Assembly (NCBI RefSeq): GCF_023078275.1
Contig: NC_062987.1
Location: 19,019,772 to 19,083,771 of the forward strand
From: Leguminivora glycinivorella
Taxonomy: Eukaryota > Arthropoda > Insecta > Lepidoptera > Tortricidae
Reading direction: 5' to 3'
DNA length: 64,000 nucleotides
Both the position numbers and the translations under genes were made by a program. The stretch's first letter is position 1; every line of letters begins with the position of its first letter. Below, one piece after another: positions 56,905 to 64,000 of this stretch. Below the pieces are notes generated by a model, which saw only the letters and a program-made list of their open reading frames with translations, made no database searches and was not told the DNA's origin.

Positions 56905-57110
56905 TTTCGGTGAAGGAAAACATCGTGAGGAAACCGGACTTATTCTAATAAGGTCTAGTTTACCCTTTGGGTTGAAAGGTCAGATGGCAGTCGCTTTCGT
57001 AAAAACTAGTGCCTACGCCAAATCTTGGGATTAGTTGTCAAAGTGGACCGCAGGCTCCCATGAGCCGTGGCAAATGCCGGGATAACGCAAGGAAGATGAT
57101 GATGTTTTCT
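56905..57110 (+). mobile_element. SINE (family 3) body, head lost
   Basis: TCGGTGAAGGAAAACATCGTG, GAGGAAACCGGACTTATTC, CCAAATCTTGGGATTAGTTG and GCCGGGATAACGCAAGG, ending in GATGATGATG. Confidence 0.8.
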
Positions 57111-57184
57111 AGGTACATATATATAATGGAACTAAGATCGGTTTTCTTTAATTTTAAGTAGTTTTTTTTATATTTAAAATGTGT

Positions 57185-57660
57185 TTTTAGGGTTTCGTAG
57201 TCAACTAGGAACCCTTATAGTTTCGCCATGTCTGTCTGTCTGTCCCTCCGTCCGTCCGTCCGTCCGCGGATAGTCTCAGTGACCGTTAGAACTAGAGAGC
57301 TGAAATTTGGTACCAATATGTATATCAGTCACGCCGACAAAGTGCAAAAATAAAAAGTGGAAAAAATGTTTTATTAGAGTACCCCCTACACGTAAAGTAG
57401 GGAGTGATTTTTTTTTTCATTTCAACTCTAACGTATGATTTATTGTTGGATAGGTATTTAAAAATGAATTACTGAAATAGTTTTTTGATTATATTAATAT
57501 TTTCGGGAATAATCGCTCCTAAAGGAAAAAACAGTGTGTCCCCCCCTCTAACTTTTTAACCATAATTATATTTAAAAAAAATATTTAAAAATCACAAAAG
57601 TAGAACTTTATAAACTTTCTAGGAAAACTGTTTTGAACTTGATAGGTTCTGTAGTTTTTG
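57185..57660 (+). repeat. GGGTTTCGTAG-type dispersed repeat
   Basis: TTAGGGTTTCGTAGTC, GGAACCCTTATAG, CTGTCTGTCCCTCCGTCCG, GAGCTGAAATTTGGTACC. A diverged member of the GGGTTCCGTA type. Confidence 0.7.
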
Positions 57661-57710
57661 AAAAATATGGAAAACTACGGAAGAGCCGAGCGGCTATTTA
57701 CCAACGCGGC

Positions 57711-57794
57711 TTTAAAAACCGGCCGAGAGCGTGTCGGGCCACGCTCAGTGTAGGCACTGAGCGTGACCCGACACGCTCTCGGCCGGTTTTTAAA
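57711..57794. repeat. GC-rich near-perfect palindrome, 40-bp arms
   Basis: TTTAAAAACCGGCCGAGAGC and so on faces GCTCTCGGCCGGTTTTTAAA with a loop of about four bases and one clear mismatch pair. It is a likely MITE and a strong cruciform candidate. Confidence 0.9.
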
Positions 57795-57946
57795 TATTAT
57801 GTTGTTTTAATTGCATGGAGCACAGGAAGGTCCACATCTATGTATTAGTTTTTTGTAAGGAAATACAACTCTACGCTACGCCTACCTGCTTTAGTTGACT
57901 GTTGACACACTGAGACAGTGGATGCGCCAGAGTATAAAAGAGTGAT

Positions 57947-58830
57947 TACCATCTCTTGTCAAAGATCTTGTTGAGACGAATCAAACGAACCCAAACACGA
58001 AGTGGTTTTAAGACCTGGTCGTGGAATACTCTTGACTACCTTCCAGCTTCATCATCAGATCCTGGGTACCATCTCTTGTCAAAGATCTTGTTGAGACGAA
58101 TCAAACGAGCCCAAACACAGAAGAGTTTCAAGACCTGGTTGTTGAATACTCTTGACTACCTTCCGGCTTCACCATCAGATCCTGGGTACCATCTCTTGTC
58201 AAAGATCTTGTTGAGACGAACCAAACGAGCCCAAACACGAAATGGTTTCAAGACCTGGTTGATGAGAACTCATGACTACCTTCCGGCTTCATCATCAGAT
58301 CCTGGGTACCATCACCTCTTGTCAAAGATCTTGTTGAGATCAACCAAACGAGCCCAAACACGGAGTGGTTTCAAGACCTGGTTGATGAATTCTCTTGACT
58401 ACCTTCCAGCTTCATCATCAGATCCTGGGTACCATCTTTTGTCAAAGATCTTGTCGAGACGAACCAAACGAGCCCAAACACGAAATGGTTTCAAGACCTG
58501 GTTGATGAGAACTCATGACTACCTTCCGGCTTCATCATCAGATCCTGGGTACCATCACCTCTTGTCAAAGATCTTGTTGAGGTGAATCAAACGAGCCCAA
58601 ACACGAAATGGTTTCAAGACCTGATTGATGAGAACTCATGACTACCTTCCGGCTTCATCATCAGATCCTGGGTACCATCACCTCTTGTCAAAGATCTTGT
58701 TGAGGTGAATCAAACGAGCCCAAACACGAAATGGTTTCAAGATTTGGTTGATGAGAACTCATGACTACCATCTGACTTCATCATCAGATCCTGAGTACCA
58801 TCTATTGTCAAAGATTTTGTTGAGACGAGT
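57947..58830 (+). repeat. 120-bp tandem array (family 2)
   Basis: About 7.3 monomers of 120 bp, with a 3-bp insertion (ACC) in some. Blocks: CTTGTCAAAGATCTTGTTG, CGAGCCCAAACACG, GGTTTCAAGACCTGGTTG, CCGGCTTCATCATCAGATCC. A 209-codon frame (57956-58585) is open, with units containing LLSKILLRR and LPASSSDPGYH. It aligns with family 1 along the monomer, so the two arrays are related. Confidence 0.95.
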
Positions 58831-58891
58831 CAGTAACCTAAAATGATATTCAATAATAAATAATACTTACTAAAAATATTAGTCAAGTTAA

Positions 58892-59110
58892 TTAGTTAGT
58901 TACCAAAGTCGTCAACCCAAGGATCAAAGTTTTCGGTCGCAGTATACATGCAACAGTACAGCCAAACACGCACACAAGTGCGGTTTTGGACACGGCGGGT
59001 GCCGCACACAATGACAAAATAACTTCGCGATCGTCGAGCCGCGTGCGGAGCGGACTAACATACGTCCTGCCTCTACAAGCTCTGCCGCGGTACTGACATC
59101 GCAAGCGCGC
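58892..59110. other. GC-richer tract, unassigned
   Basis: A 70-codon minus-strand frame crosses it without recognisable features. GCGGTACTGACATCGCAAG resembles GCGGTACAGACATAGCGTG at 56475, suggesting a dispersed repeat. 59111-59770 shows nothing recognisable. Confidence 0.3.
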
Positions 59111-59774
59111 GTAACCGGTAATAAGGAGGCATTTTTAAAAAATCGTCAAAAATATTAAATTGCAATTAATAGAAAACTTTTGCATAAAATCTGTTTGAGT
59201 AAGCGTTGCAGATTATTTTTATATTAAAACTACTTCAAAAACACGTAAGTTTTCGAAGAAATTGACACTTATTCTGAGGTGATTTCTGAAACAAATTGGA
59301 TTCATCATATCCTCATTTACTCTATTCTAAAGCCTTATAACAAAGAAGTAGTCTCAGAAGATTGTAGTACAGGATATACATAATACAAATTTACCACTTG
59401 AAGCATTCAAAACTATCCAAATTTTACAAATTAGACGGACTAAGTCAGCACTTTTCGCGGGTTTTCCTAAACATGCACCAGAAAAAAAAATCATAATTAA
59501 TTAAGTGAGTTAGTTTTTAAAAATCCAGTCTCACAACATGTAAGTTAAGAAGATGTCCTAATCGAATCCTGAACTTAATAAGTCTTTTAGATGACGGAAA
59601 GTGTAGCATTTTGCCGACTAAAACTATCAATTTTACATTATTACGACGTTTTCGTTGAATGCCCTCTTAAAAGTTTTGAACCTCAGGTTTGACAATTTGA
59701 TTCATAAATGTGCTAAAATTTTCAAATGGGTATTAAATATTAACGCCAGCAAATATTAATATATCAACCAAAGG

Positions 59775-60075
59775 TATAGTCGAATGCGTTATCCCGGCAT
59801 TCGCCACGGCATATGAGAGCCTGGGGTCCGCTTGGACAACTAATCCTAAGATTTGGCGTAGGTACTAGTTTTGCGAAAGCGACTGGCATGACCAACCCGA
59901 AGGGAAATTAGGCCTTATTACGATTAATCCGATTTCCTCACGATATTTTCCTTCACCGAAAATCGACTAACATAATTTCAAATGACATTTCTCACATAAC
60001 TTCCAAAAAATTCATTGATACGACGGGACCCGCGATTTCCGGATTGAATGTCTCACGCTCTTACCACCGCCTTAA
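59775..60075 (-). mobile_element. SINE (family 3), minus strand, decayed head
   Basis: GTTATCCCGGCATTCGCCACG, CCTAAGATTTGGCGTAGG, TCCTCACGATATTTTCCTTC; the head region (ACCCGCGATTTCCGG, CTCACGCTCTTACC) has lost part of the B box. Confidence 0.8.
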
Positions 60076-60799
60076 GATTCTGACCTTAAACATTTTTTTA
60101 TTAAACAATCCCAAATTACATTAGGTACTTGAAAACGTTTGAAACGTTAACATAACTGAATCAGGCGGTTGCACTCGCAATTTCTCATCTACAAGTAGGG
60201 TAGAATATAATATACGTCTGGTGACTTTTTAATGATTTCATCAACCAAGGTGATCAGACACATCATCGTCACGTAGCACGACTATGGATTACTATGGATA
60301 TTTTGTACAAAAAATTTAACGAACGCTTTAACGGTGACAGACGATTTGATGCAACCCGCCCTGTCTTTAATGCTTCGTCTATTAGTTGAGGTGATCTGTG
60401 ACCTAACGTTAGTAAACGTTTATTATCTATGCATATTTTGTACAAAACATAGTGTCACTTGGAATTTATTGGAAAACACTGAGGTTTTTTATAATAGATG
60501 GCATATGCACTGTGATTACAATATTCGACTTCTCTATAATTTATCCATATAAATGAGAGTAAATAAAACACATAATATTTACTATAAATATGTTTTATTG
60601 AGGATTCAGGTGTGGACCTAAATATTACAATAAAAAATTACAAAATTCGTGCTTAATTAGCAACCTGACCAATATTAAAAACATATTTATATATATATTT
60701 GAATAAAAATATATCACAATCAGAAGTTTCTATCATTTATCATAATATTCATAATTTGAACAATATAGTTCTCAGCTTTGTTCCACTTTCAGCGTTATT

Positions 60800-60910
60800 A
60801 CGGTTTTTTTCAAAATCGTAATAACAGAATCCTTAAACTTATGTTATATCTGTCTGTCTGTCCGTGTGTCCGTCTGTCTGTACTTAGTAACGATTTTATT
60901 TCATTCATTC
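60800..60910 (+). repeat. Worn GGGTTCCGTA-like repeat with CTGTCCGT run
   Basis: CAGAATCCTTAAACTTATG and CTGTCTGTCCGTGTGTCCG occupy the positions of the inverted echo and microsatellite of the family. 60076-60795 shows only a small relative of the 12745 repeat near 60490. Confidence 0.4.
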
Positions 60911-61230
60911 AAGATCCGTACCTACGTTTTCATGCAATGTCTAGCTCGTCACGCGCTTAGTTTTTAATCTCAAAGATACTAGCAGTACTAGCACACATAT
61001 AAATATTTCTATTATATTTAGCTCATTACATCTAGTCTACATTTCATCAAAAAATGACGAAACGTGAACGTTTCGGTAGTCTCATCTTGAAACGTGATTT
61101 TAAACAGCGCTCCAAGTGGCTAGTTTTGGAAACACAATTTCATTCCAAAACCAAACGTTACATCGAATAAAATTAACTCAGCCGCCCTAGCCAAAGTGAC
61201 AGTCGTTGATGCTACGCGGCGATCATAACG

Positions 61231-61284
61231 CATTTTATTTTATTTTATTTTATTTTATTTTATTTTATTTTATTTTATTTTATT
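61231..61284 (+). repeat. TTTTA pentanucleotide microsatellite
   Basis: About eleven TTTTA units without interruption. 61285-61990 shows no gene; AATAAAG on the minus strand near 61838 could be the polyadenylation signal of gene f. Confidence 0.95.
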
Positions 61285-62051
61285 ATAAACGACACACCAA
61301 CAGTACATAAACAATGCAAAGAATATAATGTGACAATAGAGGACACCCATAATATTTATGCACCAATAACAGGCGTGCAGCAACATTCAAGCAGTTCGAG
61401 GCTTTTACACTACTACCTAGCTAAAATATATTACAAACTATAATTAAGTATACCTAATGATTACAATTTAGCAAGTGATTACATGCAGTTAAAAAAGAAA
61501 AAAAAAACTACTAATTTACTTCAAGAATTATAGCCGTTTCTCGAGTATTCGGCATTTTAAACTTTGTATAGAATCACTAAACATTCTGGCTCTGTCGCGC
61601 CACCACAGAAGCATACCACACCTCGGACACTGGCGATCAAATATATGAAAGAGGCACGTTCCTAGCACACAGTCTAAGCTCGTGTAGGTGAACGCGTACT
61701 ATGCTTGTATGAGTGAAATATGACAGGTCGACTGGTCACGTTTTTGACAGGCGGTAACTGTGAGGTAACCGAGATGGGGTGGGCGACACTTTCAGCGGGG
61801 AGCGGGAATGGCCATATTGTACGATAGTACTCTTTATTATACTGTGACAAAAGAGTGACATCCCTGTCTCAGCTAGCTACGATACGCTTTCCAAGCGTAA
61901 ATGACGTTATCAGTACCCATCTATAGGGTAAGTAGCACCATAAGATATGGTAAATTACCACAGAAGGCAAATTTGCCACCATTGGCTTTTATATGATCTT
62001 AAAGTTATGTATTTTCATCATAATTCTGTCCTTATATTCCAGTAAACTAGT

Positions 62052-62314
62052 TCAGTTCTCTTCCATCGAGTTGTGTATTTTCGTTCTGTCCTTGTCCACT
62101 TTACTGGTACCAGTCTCTTCAGAGTTTATCACCAAAATTGAGCCGAATCCGTCGATTTGAAATTCATCGTCTTCTAACAATCGCAGAGATGGCGCTGTTG
62201 GCAGCGGGATGGTACTGCTGGTGACTTCTTGTAGGGGTATAGAAGGGGGTTTGTCGTCGTTGAGAATTTGAAAATGCGTTCGATGCACCAACACGAGGAA
62301 CAGCACTTCAAGGA
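62052..62314 (-). CDS. Gene f: last exon of a gene e paralogue
   Basis: The exon begins at 62314 after the acceptor TTTGTCCACAG with two bases completing a codon, then LEVLFLVLVHRTHFQIL, and ends at TGA/stop 62054-62052 (about 86 codons). Its first 17 residues match gene e's last exon (LQSLFLVLVYKTYTKLG), at the same splice phase and position relative to the fourth membrane span. After that the tail is longer than gene e's (about 70 versus 14 residues), acidic and polar, with PPSIPLQEVTSSTIP and LEDDEFQIDGFG; presumably cytoplasmic. Upstream exons were not found in the 1.7 kb left and would lie beyond 64000 or behind the repeat at 63216. The frame does not start at the in-frame codon before the acceptor. 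Confidence 0.65.
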
Positions 62315-62648
62315 CTGTGGACAAAGGAAATAATTTATTAATTTTATATAATATTTTTCTTGGGTGTTTGAGAGAGCATCCCGTGCTAGTTGTCTTTGCC
62401 GCCCCATGAAGTATCTCCTTTGAGACTTTATTGGCACGTCAGTTTACAATATCCACATTATTACACAGACCAACCCCTATAGACATCTATTACAAGACGA
62501 CTCGCGGTCGCCAGCCTTCCTAGTATTTGCACTGATATAAGCGCGGGCGCTCGCCGTGCCCGATCAGTATCGACCAAGTAACAGACCCGAAAGCAGCGCG
62601 TGTTTTTCGCACTAAAAAATTGGAAAAGGGTATTTTGATGCCTTAAAG

Positions 62649-62729
62649 ATGTCCACCTGTAGTGTGAAATGGTGTGGAAAGGTAACAAGAAGCTCAAATT
62701 TAAAAACAGACGGCATTACATTCCACAAA
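62649..62729 (+). pseudogene. THAP-type zinc-finger first-exon remnant
   Basis: ATG opens MSTCSVKWCGKVTRSSN, then LKTDGITFHK and a TAA. C-x4-C near the start, followed about 17 residues later by FHK, is the standard N-terminal half of a THAP (C2CH) DNA-binding domain, which usually continues FP after an intron. Here the expected GT donor reads AT (CACAAATAAGTC), so splicing is probably lost. Upstream, TATAAGC is followed about 30 bases later by the initiator-like TCAGT. The second zinc-ligand half (C-x2-H) was not found downstream. Probably a dead piece of a host or P-like transposon THAP gene. Confidence 0.5.
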
Positions 62730-63215
62730 TAAGTCATATTTATAATTTATTCAGAGCCGGCATAGGTCAACTTACATTGGCCACTTACGCGTCAGTAGAG
62801 GGACAGTCATACTTCTGTCCCTTTTCATCTGGCGCGACTGCCCGCCGTCCTTGAAACGGCCAATCACAGCGCGCTTAACACATTCCCCGCCCGCTCCTCG
62901 CACCCCAAACACTGGTGACTCGTATCGCGAACAAAATATACAAGATTGCTACTCTATAGAAGGTTCTCTGTGCATTATTAAAAGCAAATTTAAAATTGAA
63001 TCAACAACATAGAAATAGGATGTCAAAGAACAACTGTCAAATATCAAAAGCACGACCAAATCCTGGAAGAATTTCAAGTGACATTCATTAATTTGCTTTT
63101 CAAAAAATTTAGTCGAAATAAAAATCCCCCGCCGTATCCTCTACAACTTTTTGTATTGAAAAGTCGCATAGGTAATTTATTAAACTTGAGATGGAGTAAC
63201 CTTTTCTCATTTTTA
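62700..63215. other. Unassigned sequence
   Basis: Contains GCCAATCACAGCGCGC and a CCCGCCCGCTCCTCGCACCCC-type GC patch. No frame with domain or splice support. Confidence 0.3.
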
Positions 63216-64000
63216 TTATTAACACGCTTTTATTAGGTCGTCGTGTATGTAACTATGTAATGGAATCTGCGGAGGCTAATTTAACCATCTTCCAAGGATC
63301 GTAGCGTAATGAAAATTGGCAGCTATATGTAGTTCCGATGACAATACAATAATATGGTACTGTTGAGCTGATCTGATGATGGAGTCGGAAGATATGAACT
63401 GGAACTACATGATGGAACATCGTATCATAGCCGTTTTTGGGTTTCTTAGAAAAGTCTTGTAATGAACTTTGACTACAATTAGGTTTCAAGGTCTGATGAT
63501 GAAGCCGAAAGATATGAACTGGAACTACATGATGGAACATCGTATCATAGCTGTTTTTGGGTTTCTTAGAAAAGTCTTGTAATGAACTTTGACTACGATT
63601 AGGTTTCAAGGTCTGATGATGGAGCCGGAAGATATGAACTGGAACTACATGATGGAACATCGTATCATAGCCGTTTTTGGGTTTCTTAGAAAAGTCTTGT
63701 AATGAACTTTGACTACAATTAGGTTTCAAGGTCTGATGATGAAGCCGAAAGATATGAACTGGAACTACATGATGGAACATCGTATCATAGCTGTTTTTGG
63801 GTTTCTTAGAAAAGTCTTGTAATGAACTTTGACTACGATTAGGTTTCAAGGTCTGATGATGGAGCCGGAAGATATGAACTGGAACTACATGATGGAACAT
63901 CGTATCATAGCCGTTTTTGGGTTCCTTAGAAAAGTCTTGTAATGAACTTTGACTACAATTAGGTTTCAAGGTCTGATGATGAAGCCGAAAGATATGAACT
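63216..64000 (-). mobile_element. Composite repeat, copy C, cut by window edge
   Basis: TTAACACGCTTTTATTAGG at 63222, then GTCGTCGTGTATGTAAC, matches the terminal blocks of A and B. The 120-bp family-1 array follows from about 63366, at least five monomers alternating between two subtypes (GATGATGGAGCCGG and GATGATGAAGCCG), and continues past 64000. A 238-codon frame on the minus strand runs through it. The GC-hairpin array would be expected beyond the edge. Confidence 0.9.

Overview
The window is nuclear DNA of an insect, most probably a moth or butterfly (Lepidoptera). It is AT-rich with sparse short-exon genes. All convincing genes lie on the minus strand. Several are small secreted cuticle-type proteins with the usual insect design: a 12-base first coding exon, a phase-0 intron, then an exon opening with a hydrophobic signal sequence. 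The rest is packed with tRNA-headed SINEs, many hairpin-forming MITEs, RTE-type LINE ends and satellite-like arrays of kinds common in lepidopteran genomes. No prokaryotic, viral or organellar genes were seen. Species cannot be named from sequence alone.

Layout. 0-4 kb: dispersed repeats. 4.5-5.9 kb: gene a, a Gly/Trp-rich secreted peptide. 6-14 kb: MITEs, SINE-like pieces and a 65-bp hairpin array. 14.3-16.7 kb: gene b, a His/Ser/Ala/Leu-repeat cuticle-type protein with a frame break. 17.5-20.9 kb: copy A of a composite repeat (foldback, then a ~100-bp hairpin array, then a 120-bp array). 21-25 kb: SINEs, MITEs and an RTE LINE fragment. 25.4-25.7 kb: an exon of gene c, a Tyr-rich cuticle-type protein with no visible signal exon. 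26.4-30.3 kb: array-only copy D. 31.7-33.4 kb: gene d, another cuticle-type gene with a frame break; a decayed copy of its C-terminus lies at 26.3 kb. 34.3-37.8 kb: copy B of the composite repeat, inverted relative to A. 38-42.7 kb: repeats. 43.1-51.4 kb: gene e, a tetraspan membrane protein in five coding exons plus a likely non-coding leader; all four introns between its coding exons carry transposable elements, including a 1.85-kb hAT-like element with an 8-bp target duplication. 51.7-61.3 kb: dispersed repeats, a nested TIR element and a second, diverged 120-bp array. 62.05-62.31 kb: the last exon of gene f, a paralogue of gene e that runs off the window. 62.65 kb: a THAP-like zinc-finger exon remnant on the plus strand. 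63.2-64 kb: copy C of the composite repeat, cut by the window edge.

Genes a-d make up a loose cuticle-protein cluster, partly decayed and invaded by satellite DNA. Genes e and f form a membrane-protein family pair. Four reading-frame conflicts in three otherwise well-formed genes (b, d, e) point to single-base consensus errors, pseudogenisation, or both. The most unusual structure is the modular composite repeat present as A, B, C and D, whose foldback core is inverted between A and B.
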